Below, piece by piece: positions 9,092 through 18,173 of a stretch of 61,727 nucleotides of DNA. The position numbers and the translations under genes are program-made. The DNA comes from Variovorax sp. Its GTDB lineage: Bacteria > Pseudomonadota > Gammaproteobacteria > Burkholderiales > Burkholderiaceae_C. Location: the NCBI GenBank assembly GCA_017744285.1, contig JAGIBP010000018.1:1-61727 (forward strand). The letters are read 5' to 3'. The notes below the pieces were generated by a model. That model made no database searches, was not told the DNA's origin, and was given only the letters and a program-made list of their open reading frames with translations. The number at the start of each line of letters is the position of its first letter. The stretch's first letter is position 1.

Positions 9092-9607
9092 TCAGCGAAA
9101 CGCCGGGACCTGCTGCGCGTCGCCCTCGAAGAGGGCCTTCGGATGCGCCGCGCGCAGCAGCGCCTCGACGTCCTGCGAGCGCGCGCGCGGCAGGTCCACC
9201 ATCAGCAGGATCCAGCCCTGGGCCATCGCGCCTTCGAAGCGACGCAGGCACGGGCTGGGAATCGAGATGCCGACCATGCTGGCCGACCAGGCGCCAACCA
9301 CGCCGCCGAGGAGGCCCAGCACCACGGCCAGTTCCCATTCGGGCTCCTCGCCCAGGACCGGAAAGCTCAGGCCGACGACGAGGCCGATGACCATGCCGCA
9401 GGCGCTGCCGACCACCCAGCCGGTCTTGGCGGCGGGGATGAGGTCCGAGGTCTGCCACAGATTGGCCGCGCGAAGGCCAGCGAGGTCCGTGCCTTCCGAA
9501 GCGGCGAAATGGATGTGAGCGACGTCGACGCGCGCCTGCACGAGATCGTGCATCGCTCGCCTGGCGCTCGCCAAGTCTGGCATGAGCCAGAGAATGCGTC
9601 TTCTCAT
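9092..9607 (-). CDS. DUF1269-like glycine-zipper membrane protein
   Basis: A 171-residue protein from ATG 9607, which has a strong AGGAGG site. The N-terminus (MRRRILWLMPDLASARRAMHDL) and C-terminus form a two-part ferredoxin-like soluble domain around a central pair of glycine-rich hydrophobic segments (about 60-110, GWVVGSACGMVIGLVVGLSF). This is the layout of DUF1269 proteins, whose function is not established; they often turn up with stress or redox genes. It sits 54 bases upstream of coxII on the same strand and shares the promoter at 9652-9680, so it is probably co-expressed with the oxidase. Confidence 0.75.
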   Translation of the reverse strand: MRRRILWLMPDLASARRAMHDLVQARVDVAHIHFAASEGTDLAGLRAANLWQTSDLIPAAKTGWVVGSACGMVIGLVVGLSFPVLGEEPEWELAVVLGLLGGVVGAWSASMVGISIPSPCLRRFEGAMAQGWILLMVDLPRARSQDVEALLRAAHPKALFEGDAQQVPAFR

Positions 9608-9651
9608 GGCGCCCTCCTGTCCGTCTTGCGACGAAAAAGGAACCACCACGA

Positions 9652-9680
9652 CTTATAGGCCCATGGGGCGCGTTGATCAA
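9652..9680 (-). promoter_or_regulatory. Sigma70-type promoter for the DUF1269-cox operon
   Basis: On the minus strand a -35 box TTGATC (9680-9675) is separated by exactly 17 bases from a -10 box TATAAG (9657-9652). Transcription would start near 9645, about 38 bases before ATG 9607. The -35 overlaps the stop region of the upstream flavoprotein gene, so the oxidase operon can be expressed separately from the threonate genes. Confidence 0.6.
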
Positions 9681-10882
9681 GTCATCGGCAACAGCAGGCG
9701 CAGGATGCCGCCCGCGGTGACGAGCCGGCCCGGGTCGTGGGTCTCTTCGAGCACGCCGCTCAGCCGCCGCACGAGGTCCGGGCTGCGCCGCGCGCGCCAG
9801 ACCAGGAGATCGGCGAGCCAGGGCTGGTGATTGATGCGGTTCGCCTGCTCGTAGGCGGCGAAGCGAGGCCTGAGCGCATCGAGCGCTGCCTCGTAGCGCG
9901 CGCACACGTGCTGCGCGCTCGCGTCGGCGCCCTGTGCGATCGCCTGCGCGGCCAGCATGCCGGTTTCGAGCGCCTTGCCGATGCCCTCGCCGGTGAACTG
10001 GTAGGTGCTGCCGGCGGCCTCGCCCGCCACCAGGAGGCCCGGCCGCGACCCGTGCGCGCCCTCGAGCGAGCACCGCAGCGGCGCGCCCTTGAAGGGGCCG
10101 AGCACGGCGCCGCCCTGCATCAGTTCGCGCGCCGGCGGGTGCACGCGCTGGAACGCATCGAGCAGCGCGCGCAGGTTCAAGTCGTCGTGCCGCGCCCCGG
10201 TGCCACGCTGGGTGAGGCCGACGCCGATGTTGAACACGCCCCCCGGACTCGGAAAGACCCAGCCGTAGCCGCCGCGCAGCGCGCGGTGCCACACCACCTC
10301 GAGGCCGCCGAGGCGCCCGGCCATCGCATCGTGCTTCACGTAGCCGCGCAGCGCGATGCCGCTCGGGGCCTTGCGGGTGCAGACCCCCGCGGCGGCCAGC
10401 GGACCCGCGGCTGCACCGGTGGCCAGCACGGTCCAACGCGCCTTCACCGTCTGCACGGCGCCGCCCGGCCGCGTGAACCGCGCGCCGGCCACGCGCTCGG
10501 CGTCGTCGAGGAGCGGCGCGTCGAACTTCACCGGCGCGAGCCAGCGCGCGCCGGCCGCCAGCGCGGCCTGGCGAAGGATCTCGTCGAGCTCCCGGCGCGG
10601 CAGCACCGCGAGCCGCGCCGGCACCTCGACACGCCCGCCGCCCGGCCCCACGCAGCCGACCCGCGTCGCGGCCCGGGCGCGCGCGAGCACCTCGTCCAGC
10701 ACGCCCAGGCGCGCGAGCGCGCGATGCGCGTCGGGAATGAGCCCGTCGCCGCACACCTTGTCGCGGGGGAATTCATGCCGGTCGGCCAGCACGACGTCGA
10801 AGCCCTCGCGCGCGAGCGTCTGCGCACAGGCGCTGCCGGCGGGGCCGGCGCCGATCACGAGCACGTCGCAGGCGGCCGGCAT
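9677..10882 (-). CDS. FAD-dependent oxidoreductase, geranylgeranyl reductase family
   Basis: A 401-residue flavoprotein. It has the dinucleotide-binding [19 protein letters not shown] at residues 5-23, the family motif PRDKVCGDGL at about 40-49, and the C-terminal FAD-contact GEAAGSTYQFTGEGIGKA at about 285-302. This group reduces isoprenoid or other unsaturated lipid tails in some bacteria and archaea, or acts on unknown substrates. ATG 10882 is preferred over an adjacent GTG. It starts 21 bases after the hydroxypyruvate-isomerase-like gene and may be a read-through member of that operon, though no metabolic link is evident. Confidence 0.75.
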   Translation of the reverse strand: MPAACDVLVIGAGPAGSACAQTLAREGFDVVLADRHEFPRDKVCGDGLIPDAHRALARLGVLDEVLARARAATRVGCVGPGGGRVEVPARLAVLPRRELDEILRQAALAAGARWLAPVKFDAPLLDDAERVAGARFTRPGGAVQTVKARWTVLATGAAAGPLAAAGVCTRKAPSGIALRGYVKHDAMAGRLGGLEVVWHRALRGGYGWVFPSPGGVFNIGVGLTQRGTGARHDDLNLRALLDAFQRVHPPARELMQGGAVLGPFKGAPLRCSLEGAHGSRPGLLVAGEAAGSTYQFTGEGIGKALETGMLAAQAIAQGADASAQHVCARYEAALDALRPRFAAYEQANRINHQPWLADLLVWRARRSPDLVRRLSGVLEETHDPGRLVTAGGILRLLLPMT

Positions 10883-10903
10883 CACGCTGCGCCTGCCGCT
10901 CGG

Positions 10904-11719
10904 TCAGCCCCGAGGCGCGGCGCGCAGCCAGCCCAGGCCGTCGGTGGTGCCGTGGGCCACCGCGCCGCGCCGGGGGCGGTACTCGCAACCGACCCAGCCC
11001 TGCCAGCCGCACTGCGCCGACACCTCGTCGATGACCTCGAAGAGGTAGGGGTAGTTCATCTCCCCCACATCGGGCTCGTGCCGCTCGGGCACGCCTGCGA
11101 TCTGGAAATGGCCGACGCGGCCGGTGGGCAGGTACTTGCGGATCTTCATGGCGACATCGCCCTCGACGATCTGGCAGTGGTAGAGATCCATCTGCACCTG
11201 GACGTTGAGCGCGCCCACCGCCTCGACGATCTCGTGCGCATGGTCCTGCCGGTTCAGGAAGAAGCGCGGGATGTCGCGCGTGTTGATCGGCTCGATCAGC
11301 AGGTCGCACCCGGCCTTGGCGGCCTCCACCGCGGCCCAGCGAAGGTTCTCGACGTAGTGCGGCTGCACCGCGTCGCGCTCCAGGCCGTCGGGCACCAGGC
11401 CCGCCATGACGTGGATGCGCGGGCACGACAGCGCGACCGCGTAGTCGATGGCCTTGTGGATGCCTTCGCGGAACGCCGCCTCGCGCCCCGGCAGGCAGGC
11501 CAGCCCCCGCTCGCCGCGATCCCAGTCACCGGGCGGCGCGTTGAAGAGCACCTGCTGCAGGCCGTTCGATTCCAGGCGCGCCGCGAGTTCGCGCGGCGCG
11601 TAGGCATAGGGGAAGAGGTATTCGACGGCGCGAAAGCCGTCCCGGGCGGCGGCCTCGAAGCGGTCGAGGAAGTCGAGCTCCGGGTAGAGCATCGAGAGAT
11701 TGGCGGCGAATCGGGGCAT
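10904..11719 (-). CDS. otnI: 2-oxo-tetronate isomerase (hydroxypyruvate isomerase family)
   Basis: A 271-residue TIM-barrel protein of the Hyi/OtnI family. It begins [21 protein letters not shown] and carries the conserved [18 protein letters not shown] (metal-binding Glu), [13 protein letters not shown] and the C-terminal YLFEVID and GCEYRP blocks. In the erythronate/threonate route it isomerises a 2-oxo-tetronate to 3-oxo-tetronate for the kinase OtnK. Assignment as OtnI rather than glyoxylate-pathway Hyi rests on the adjacent otnC, otnK and ltnD genes. It follows otnC after 12 bases. Confidence 0.85.
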   Translation of the reverse strand: MPRFAANLSMLYPELDFLDRFEAAARDGFRAVEYLFPYAYAPRELAARLESNGLQQVLFNAPPGDWDRGERGLACLPGREAAFREGIHKAIDYAVALSCPRIHVMAGLVPDGLERDAVQPHYVENLRWAAVEAAKAGCDLLIEPINTRDIPRFFLNRQDHAHEIVEAVGALNVQVQMDLYHCQIVEGDVAMKIRKYLPTGRVGHFQIAGVPERHEPDVGEMNYPYLFEVIDEVSAQCGWQGWVGCEYRPRRGAVAHGTTDGLGWLRAAPRG

Positions 11720-11731
11720 CCATCACTCCAT

Positions 11732-12406
11732 CTACCAGCGGGCGCCGAAATTGCGCCGCAGGTCGTTGATCTGATCGGGCGAGAGGGCCGGCGGCGCGCC
11801 TTGCGCCGAGGATCGGCTCATGAACCAGAGCTTCGCGGTTTCCTCGAGTTCCTCGAGCACCGCCATCGCCGCGCCGGGGGTGTCGTGCCACGCGTTGGGG
11901 CCCAGGCGCTCGAGCATCACCGCGCGGATCGGCGTGCCCTGCGTGCCGTAGCGCTCGATGACCTGCGCGACCTGCGCGGCGGCCTCGGGGGCGCCCGGCC
12001 GATGGTAGGGAACGACCGGCACATGGCCGACCTTCATCACGAAGTAGGGCGTGAGCGCGGGCAGCAGTTCCTCGCCCGGCCCGTCGAGCGTGAGCGCCAC
12101 GCAATGCGTGCTGTGGGTATGGATCACGCAACGCGTCGCGGGGTCGAAGCGCCGGGCCGCGCCGTAGATGCGCGCATGCAGCGCGATGGTCTTGCTCGCC
12201 AGGTCGCCATGGACCTGGCGCAGGTTGGCATCGAGCCGCGCCAGGCGCGCCGGGTCGAGGTGGCCGAGGCAGGCATCGGTGGGCGTGATCAGGAAGCCGT
12301 CGTCCAGGCGCACGCTGATGTTGCCGGCGGTGGCGTGCACATAGCCGCGCTCGAAGAGGCTGCGGCCGACGCGGCAGATGTCCTCGCGAAGGTGGGCGTC
12401 GCTCAT
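11732..12406 (-). CDS. otnC: 3-oxo-tetronate 4-phosphate decarboxylase (class II aldolase family)
   Basis: A 224-residue class II aldolase/adducin-fold protein. Zinc ligands are visible as His96 and His98 in VIHTHSTHC, with a third His in VVPYHRPGA near residue 164; TAGNISVR at 27-34 is the family phosphate-site loop. OtnC decarboxylates 3-oxo-tetronate 4-phosphate to dihydroxyacetone phosphate. The Glu used as acid/base by L-fuculose-phosphate aldolase seems absent from SKTIALHARIY; this may be normal for the decarboxylase subgroup. It is translationally coupled to otnK by a 4-base overlap. Confidence 0.88.
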   Translation of the reverse strand: MSDAHLREDICRVGRSLFERGYVHATAGNISVRLDDGFLITPTDACLGHLDPARLARLDANLRQVHGDLASKTIALHARIYGAARRFDPATRCVIHTHSTHCVALTLDGPGEELLPALTPYFVMKVGHVPVVPYHRPGAPEAAAQVAQVIERYGTQGTPIRAVMLERLGPNAWHDTPGAAMAVLEELEETAKLWFMSRSSAQGAPPALSPDQINDLRRNFGARW

Positions 12407-13671
12407 TCGAGCAATGTAAAGGCTTTGGTGAAGAAGTCGTCCGAGCCGAAGTTGCCGGACTTGAGCGCGATGTGCAGCCCCGCGCCGCCCGCGGCCTCGC
12501 TGCGCGCATGGCACCACGGCACGCCGGCGTCGATCTGCGCGCCGATCTGCAGCTGCGCGATGCCAAGCGCCTGCACGCAGGCGCCGGAGGTTTCGCCCCC
12601 CGCGACCACGAGCTGGCGCACGCCGCGCTCGACCAGGCCGCGCGCGATCGCGGCGATGGTGCGCTCCACCATCGCGCCGGCCGCCTCGGCGCCGAGGCGG
12701 CCCTGCACCGACCGCACGGCGGACGCGTCGGCCGTCGAAGAGACCAGCACCGGGCCGCGCGCGAGCCGGGGCGCGGCCCATTCGAGCGCCTGCCCGGCCA
12801 CGTCGGCGCCGGCGGCGATCTGCACGGGATCGATGGCCAGCGCGGCCCCGCCCGACGCGACGAAGTCCGCCACCTGCCGGTTCGTCGCGAGCGAGCAACT
12901 GCCCGAGACCACCGCGCGCCATCCGCCGGCCCGGGGCAGCGCGCTGGCCGCGGAGGACGGCGCGATGCCGAAGTTCGCCGCCAGGCCGATCGCCACGCCG
13001 GAGCCGGCCGTGACCAGCGGCATGCCGGCCAGCGCCGGGCCGAGGCGCATGAGGTCGTCGTTGGAGATCGCATCGACGATCGCGATGCCGACGCCCTCCG
13101 AGCGCAGCCGCGCGACGCGCTCGCGGATCGCCGCCGCGCCGCGCGCCACCGTCGCGTAGTCGACGAGGCCGACCCTGCGCCGCGCCTGCGCCTGCAGGAC
13201 GCGAACGAGGTTCGCGTCGGTCATGGGCGTGAGCGGATGGTTCTGCATGCCGCTCTCGTCGAGCAGCGCATCGCCCACGAAGAGATGGCCCTTGAACACC
13301 GTGCGCCCGTTGTCCGGGAAGGCCGGGGTGGCGATCGTGAAGTCGCAGCCGAGCGCCTCCATCAGCGCCTCGGCGACCGGGCCGATGTTGCCCGCCGGCG
13401 TGCTGTCGAAGGTGGAGCAGTACTTGAAGTAGATCTGCCGCGCGCCCTGCGCCTGCAGCCACCGCAGCGCCGCGAGCGACTGCGCAACCGCTTCCGCGGG
13501 CGCGATGGTGCGCGACTTGAGCGCGACCACCACCGCGTCGACCTCGGCATCGAGCGCGGCCGCCGGCACGCCGATGGTCTGCACGGCGCGCATGCCCGCG
13601 CGCACGAGGTTGTTCGCGAGATCGGTCGCGCCGGTGAAGTCATCGGCGATGCAGCCGAGCAGGACGCTCAT
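12403..13671 (-). CDS. otnK: 3-oxo-tetronate kinase (four-carbon acid sugar kinase)
   Basis: A 422-residue member of the DUF1537 kinase family. The N-terminal domain starts LLGCIADDFTGATDLANNLV, with the substrate-binding DDFTGA motif, and continues with YFKYCSTFDSTPAGNIG. The C-terminal nucleotide-binding domain holds VVAGGETSGACVQAL and ALKSGNFGSDDFF. It phosphorylates 3-oxo-tetronate at the 4-position. It overlaps both neighbours by 4 bases (ltnD upstream, otnC downstream), a tightly coupled operon. Confidence 0.93.
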   Translation of the reverse strand: MSVLLGCIADDFTGATDLANNLVRAGMRAVQTIGVPAAALDAEVDAVVVALKSRTIAPAEAVAQSLAALRWLQAQGARQIYFKYCSTFDSTPAGNIGPVAEALMEALGCDFTIATPAFPDNGRTVFKGHLFVGDALLDESGMQNHPLTPMTDANLVRVLQAQARRRVGLVDYATVARGAAAIRERVARLRSEGVGIAIVDAISNDDLMRLGPALAGMPLVTAGSGVAIGLAANFGIAPSSAASALPRAGGWRAVVSGSCSLATNRQVADFVASGGAALAIDPVQIAAGADVAGQALEWAAPRLARGPVLVSSTADASAVRSVQGRLGAEAAGAMVERTIAAIARGLVERGVRQLVVAGGETSGACVQALGIAQLQIGAQIDAGVPWCHARSEAAGGAGLHIALKSGNFGSDDFFTKAFTLLE

Positions 13672-14564
13672 GGCGCGGCCTTGGGCCCCGGCAGCTCGAT
13701 GCCCGGGAAGATCTTGATCACGGCGCTGTCGTCTTCCCGCGCGTGGCCGGCGCTCGCGGCCTGCATGAACATCTGGTGCGCGGTGGAGGCGAGCGGCAGC
13801 GGAAACTTGCTCGCGCGCGCGGTGTCGAGAACGAGGCCCAGGTCCTTCACGAAGATGTCGACCGCCGACAGCGGCGTGTAGTCGCCCGCGAGCACGTGCG
13901 CCATGCGGTTCTCGAACATCCAGCTGTTGCCGGCGCTGTGGGTGATGACCTCGTACAGCGCCTCGGGCGACACGCCTTCGCGCAGGCCGAGCGCCATCGC
14001 CTCGGCCGCCGCGGCGATGTGCACGCCGGCCAGGAGCTGGTTGATGATCTTCACCTTGCTGCCGGCGCCGGCGCGGTCGCCCAGGCGGTAGACCTTGCCG
14101 GCCATGCCTTCGAGCACCTCGCCGGCGCGCTCGTAGGCCTCGGGGCGCGCCGCGCTCATCACGGTCATCTCGCCCCGCGCGGCCTTCGCGGCGCCGCCGG
14201 AGATCGGCGCATCGACATAGTGGATGCCGAGCGCGCCGAGCCGCTCTTCCATGGCGACGGACCAGTGCGGGTCGACCGTCGAGCACATCACGAACACGCT
14301 GCCGGGCTGCATCGCGGCCGCGGCGCCGTGCTCGCCGAAGAGCACCGCTTCGGTCTGCGCTGCGTTGACCACCACCGAGACGACGACCTCGCACGCCGCG
14401 GCCACCTGGGCGGGCGTGCCCCAGGCGACGCCGCCCTGTTCGGCGAAACGCATCGCGGCGCCGGGACGCACGTCGCACACATGCACTTCGAAGCCCCGCT
14501 GCCGCAGCGTGGCGGCGATGCCCGCGCCCATGGCGCCGAGGCCGATGAGTCCTGCCTTCTTCAT
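13668..14564 (-). CDS. ltnD: L-threonate (or erythronate) dehydrogenase
   Basis: A 298-residue beta-hydroxyacid dehydrogenase. Residues 1-30 form the Rossmann NAD-binding motif (AGLIGLGAMGAGIAATL), DAPISGGAAKAARGEMTVM at about 122-140 is the family substrate loop, and GSKVKIINQLL near residue 170 carries the catalytic lysine. It oxidises a four-carbon sugar acid to the 2-oxo-tetronate that feeds OtnI. It is first in the ltnD-otnK-otnC-otnI operon. No transporter or GntR/DeoR regulator lies beside the operon, which is unusual, so uptake and control genes must be elsewhere. Confidence 0.88.
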   Translation of the reverse strand: MKKAGLIGLGAMGAGIAATLRQRGFEVHVCDVRPGAAMRFAEQGGVAWGTPAQVAAACEVVVSVVVNAAQTEAVLFGEHGAAAAMQPGSVFVMCSTVDPHWSVAMEERLGALGIHYVDAPISGGAAKAARGEMTVMSAARPEAYERAGEVLEGMAGKVYRLGDRAGAGSKVKIINQLLAGVHIAAAAEAMALGLREGVSPEALYEVITHSAGNSWMFENRMAHVLAGDYTPLSAVDIFVKDLGLVLDTARASKFPLPLASTAHQMFMQAASAGHAREDDSAVIKIFPGIELPGPKAAP

Positions 14565-14819
14565 GGAGAGTCCCGTCGAGTCGCACGAACAGGTCCGGGC
14601 GGCGAGGCCGCGCGGCGCGAGCGGCCGATGTTAGGAAGCGCCCCGCGCCACGTACAGCCGGGCTAACCCGCTCGGGCGGGACCGCGCCGATGCCTTGAAC
14701 GACCCGGCGCGACCGTGTAACGAAAGTTTCACTCTCGCTCGATATGGTCAGGCGTCCGTCAGCCGACGAGGCGTCGGCACGACTTCCGCCCCACCTTTCC
14801 AGAAGAAAGCAATTCATTC

Positions 14820-16979
14820 ATGTCTCACCAGCCCACCACCCGCCGCCATGCGCTCCGAGTCCTGGCAGGCGCCCCCATGCTGCCGCTGGGTCTCGGCAGC
14901 CTGGCTGCCGCTGCCTCGCTGACCGCCTGCGGCGGCGGGGGCAGCAGCAGCCCCTTCGTGCCCGGCACGTCCACGCCGGCGACCGGCGCGGGCAGTTCCG
15001 CATCCTTCGTGTCGGCCGAGTTCATCGGCATGGCCGCGCCCACCGCGAGCCAGGTCGACGCCCTGGCGAGCACCACCGTGGGATCGAAGCTCAAGGTCAA
15101 CTTCAGCGACGGCAGCAGCCAGACCTATGACCTCGCCCACCAGCCCTTCTTCCTGACCGGCGACGAGGTGCCCGACGGCAAGGGCGGCACCGTGGTCGCG
15201 GGCGGCTACTTCGACATCCACAACCAGCCGATCATCGACACCTCGGTGGCCGGCCGGCAGCGCCAGTTCTTCTCGGACTCGCCCGACGGCAGCTCGCTGC
15301 TGACGGTGCCGGGCGCCAAGGTCGCCGGCGTCAAGGGCAACGCGGTGTTCGCCGTGGTGCAGTTCGAATACAACACGGCCAACCAGGCCGGCGCCAGCAC
15401 CTACGGCAAGCTGCCCTCGCCGATCGCCGTGCTCACGCTGGACCAGGATCCGGCCACGGGCAAGCTCGCGCTGGTCAAGTACCACAACGTCGATACCTCG
15501 AGCGTCAAGGGCCTGTGGATCACCTGCGGCGCGAGCCTGTCGCCGTGGGGCACGCACCTCTCGAGCGAGGAGTACGAGCCCGACGCCTTCGACCAGGGCC
15601 TGGGCGGCCAGTCGCTGGCGACGCTCCAGGCCTTCAGCCTGAACACCTTCGGCGATGCGAACACCGCCAACCCCTACGACTACGGCCACCTGCCCGAGGT
15701 GTCGGTGAACACGGACGGCACCGGCTCGATCAAGAAGCACTACGCCATGGGCCGCTACTCGCGCGAGCTGGTGCAGGTGATGCCCGACCAGCGCACCGTG
15801 CTGGGCGGCGACGACTACACCAACGGCGGCCTGTACATGTTCGTGGCCGACAAGGCCGGCGACCTGTCGGCCGGCACCCTGTACGTGGCCAAGTACACCC
15901 AGCCGCTCACGGAAACCGCCACCGGCAAGATCCAGTGGATCAAGCTCGGCCAGGCGACGAGCGCCGAGATCCAGGGCATGGCGCACGACGCCAGCCTCAC
16001 GACCGTGACTCAGGTCCTGCCCGGCCACAAGGTGAACGGCTTCTTCGAATCGGTGATCGCGATGAACAAGACCACCGATTCCACCAGCGCCAACTACAAG
16101 AAGCTCGACGGTTCGCTCGACGGCATCGTGCCCGACGGCGTCGACATCACCGGCTTCACCCAGATCATCCTCAACAAGAAGAAGGCCTGGGTGAAGGTCG
16201 TGCCGGGACAGGAGAAGGCCGCCGCGTTCCTGGAGACGCACCGCTATGCAGCCCTCAAGGGCGCCAGCATGGCCTTCACGAAGAACGAAGGCACCACGGT
16301 CAACATCAAGGACAAGATCGCCTACTCGGCCTACGCGAACATCCAGGACTCGATGGTCGAAGGCGGTTCGGGCTACGCGGCCGGCAACAACGTGAAGTTC
16401 AAGAAGCTGGTGGCCGGCGGCGTCGTGGCGCACAAGCTGGGCGGCGGCCAGACCGACGACACGGGCGCGGCCATCGACAGCCAGTGGGTTCCCACCGAGT
16501 CGAAGCTGCTGATCGCCGGCGAGGACATCACGCCGGCCGACAACCTGGGCAACACCGCCAACCCCGCCAGGATCGCGAGCCCCGACAACCTGAAGTTCTC
16601 GGAAAAGCTGCGCACCCTGTTCATCGGCGAGGACAGCGGCAACCACCTGAACAACTTCCTGTGGGCCTACAACGTCGACACCGGCAAGCTCGAGCGCCTG
16701 CTGTCGTGCCCGGCCGGCGCCGAATCGACCGGCCTGCATGCCGTCGACGAGATCAACGGCTGGACCTACATCATGAGCAACTTCCAGCACCCCGGCGACG
16801 AGTGGTACCGCTTCGTGAACAAGGCCGACGACGCCCAGTCGAGCATCACGGCCGGCGGCCTCAGCGCGACGCTGCGGGACCAGATCAACGCGGTCATCAA
16901 CACGAAGTACAAGGACAAGGCCAGCGCCGCGGTGGGCTACCTGACGGCCGACCTGCGGCCCGCGACGAAGAAGGCCTGA
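14820..16979 (+). CDS. phoX: PhoX-family alkaline phosphatase, Tat-exported
   Basis: A 719-residue DUF839/PhoX protein. The N-terminus has a twin-arginine signal (Arg8-Arg9, RRHALRVLAG) and a possible lipobox LTAC ending at Cys37, followed by a Gly/Ser linker, so it may be a Tat-exported lipoprotein. Family blocks include GLWITCGASLSPWGTHLSSE and the SPDNLKFSE-LFIGEDSGNH region that builds the iron/calcium site in characterised PhoX. It hydrolyses phosphomonoesters in the periplasm. It is a monocistronic gene with a strong terminator directly behind it. I could not find a convincing Pho box upstream. Confidence 0.88.
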   Translation: MSHQPTTRRHALRVLAGAPMLPLGLGSLAAAASLTACGGGGSSSPFVPGTSTPATGAGSSASFVSAEFIGMAAPTASQVDALASTTVGSKLKVNFSDGSSQTYDLAHQPFFLTGDEVPDGKGGTVVAGGYFDIHNQPIIDTSVAGRQRQFFSDSPDGSSLLTVPGAKVAGVKGNAVFAVVQFEYNTANQAGASTYGKLPSPIAVLTLDQDPATGKLALVKYHNVDTSSVKGLWITCGASLSPWGTHLSSEEYEPDAFDQGLGGQSLATLQAFSLNTFGDANTANPYDYGHLPEVSVNTDGTGSIKKHYAMGRYSRELVQVMPDQRTVLGGDDYTNGGLYMFVADKAGDLSAGTLYVAKYTQPLTETATGKIQWIKLGQATSAEIQGMAHDASLTTVTQVLPGHKVNGFFESVIAMNKTTDSTSANYKKLDGSLDGIVPDGVDITGFTQIILNKKKAWVKVVPGQEKAAAFLETHRYAALKGASMAFTKNEGTTVNIKDKIAYSAYANIQDSMVEGGSGYAAGNNVKFKKLVAGGVVAHKLGGGQTDDTGAAIDSQWVPTESKLLIAGEDITPADNLGNTANPARIASPDNLKFSEKLRTLFIGEDSGNHLNNFLWAYNVDTGKLERLLSCPAGAESTGLHAVDEINGWTYIMSNFQHPGDEWYRFVNKADDAQSSITAGGLSATLRDQINAVINTKYKDKASAAVGYLTADLRPATKKA

Positions 16980-17007
16980 TCGCCGCCCGCGCCACGGTCC
17001 ACGAAGG

Positions 17008-17037
17008 GCCCCGGGCGGGATCGCCCGGGGCTTTTTT
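17008..17037 (+). terminator. Rho-independent terminator of phoX
   Basis: A perfect 10-bp stem (17008-17017 with 17022-17031, GCCCCGGGCG) with a 4-base loop is followed by six T. It begins 29 bases after the phoX stop, and its T-run touches the stop codon of the convergent mltA gene. Confidence 0.92.
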
Positions 17038-18173
17038 CATTTGGGCCAGAGCGCCCAGAGGCGCAGGGGCTGGTTCATGCGCGCGGCGATGCGGCCCGCC
17101 TCGGCGCCCGTGCCGGCGAAGTAGTCGGCACGCACCGCGCCGACGATCGCGCTGCCCGTGTCCTGCGCGACGACCAGCTTGGCCAGCGGCAGCGCCGGAC
17201 CCGGCGAGGCCAGCCACACCGGCGTGCCGTACGGAATGCTGTCGCGGTCCACGGCGATCGAGCGGCCGGCGGTGAGCGGCACGCCCTGCGCGCCGACGGG
17301 ACCGGCGCCCGCGTCGACCTCGCTCAGGGCCTCTTCCCTGAAGAACACGTAGCGGGGGTTGCTCCACAACAGCGGCTGCAGGCGCTGCGGGTTCTGCGCG
17401 AGCCATTGCTTGGTGTCGTCCGGCCACGCGCTGACCTTGGTCACGCCCTGGCTGATCAGCCACTGCTGGACGCTGCGGTAAGGCTGTTCGTTGGTGGCCG
17501 AGAACGCCACGCGGATCATGCGCGTCGAGCCGTCGGGCTCGGTCATGCGCAGGCGGCCCGAGCCCTGGATGTGGAGCATGAGCACGTCGATCGGGTCGGC
17601 CAGCCACGCGATCTCGCGCCCGCGCAGGGCCGCCTGGGCCTGCGGCAGCGTGTCGATCTCCTGGCGCGTGAACCAGGGCCGCTTGGGCACCAGGCCCGCC
17701 GGCGCCTGGTAGAGCGGCACCGTGTTCGTCGCGGTCGGGCGGCGCGTGGCCTCGAAGACCGGTTCGTAGTAGCTGGTGAGCTTGCCTTCGGTCGGCCCCG
17801 CAGGCGATTCGACGCGGTAGGGTTGCAGGCGCTGCATCATCCATTCGCGCTGCTCCGCGGCCTCGGCCAGCGAGAGCTGGCGCACCTCGCGGCACAGCGG
17901 CGCGAAGGCCGCATTGGGCCGCGCGCAATTGGAGACCATCGCGACCCAGCCTTCATGCAGCGCGTCGTCGTTGAAGCCCGGCAGATCCGTCCACGCCACC
18001 GGCACCCAGCGACTCTTGGGGTGCTCGAGCGATCCGGTCAGGGGACCCAGGTCGCGCGGCGGTGTCGTGGTCGGCGCCGAGGGGGTCCATTCGGGCTGCC
18101 GCGGGCGGGTCGAACAGGCTGCGAGCGTTGCTACGATCACGAGCCCGACCAGCCACTGGAGTCCTTTGTTCAT
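17037..18173 (-). CDS. mltA: Membrane-bound lytic murein transglycosylase A
   Basis: A 378-residue outer-membrane lipoprotein from ATG 18173. This start is chosen because the signal MNKGLQWLVGLVIVATLAAC gives a clean lipobox with Cys20. The MltA domain is present (GKLTSYYEPVFEA, DVLMLHIQGSGRLR), and the C-terminal 3D domain has the catalytic Asp region VVAQDTGSAIVGAVRADYF. It cleaves glycan strands to 1,6-anhydro-muropeptides. Its start codon overlaps, on the opposite strand, the ATG of the small gene at 18172. Confidence 0.95.
   Translation of the reverse strand: MNKGLQWLVGLVIVATLAACSTRPRQPEWTPSAPTTTPPRDLGPLTGSLEHPKSRWVPVAWTDLPGFNDDALHEGWVAMVSNCARPNAAFAPLCREVRQLSLAEAAEQREWMMQRLQPYRVESPAGPTEGKLTSYYEPVFEATRRPTATNTVPLYQAPAGLVPKRPWFTRQEIDTLPQAQAALRGREIAWLADPIDVLMLHIQGSGRLRMTEPDGSTRMIRVAFSATNEQPYRSVQQWLISQGVTKVSAWPDDTKQWLAQNPQRLQPLLWSNPRYVFFREEALSEVDAGAGPVGAQGVPLTAGRSIAVDRDSIPYGTPVWLASPGPALPLAKLVVAQDTGSAIVGAVRADYFAGTGAEAGRIAARMNQPLRLWALWPK

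Noticed and set aside
9737..13159. An 1140-codon open frame on the plus strand
   Set aside because: Antisense to the flavoprotein and otn genes, with a biased composition and no recognisable domain.
14715..14745. Pho box upstream of phoX
   Set aside because: The stretch GTGTAACGAAAGTTTCACTC has some dyad character but does not match the repeated CTGTCAT halves.
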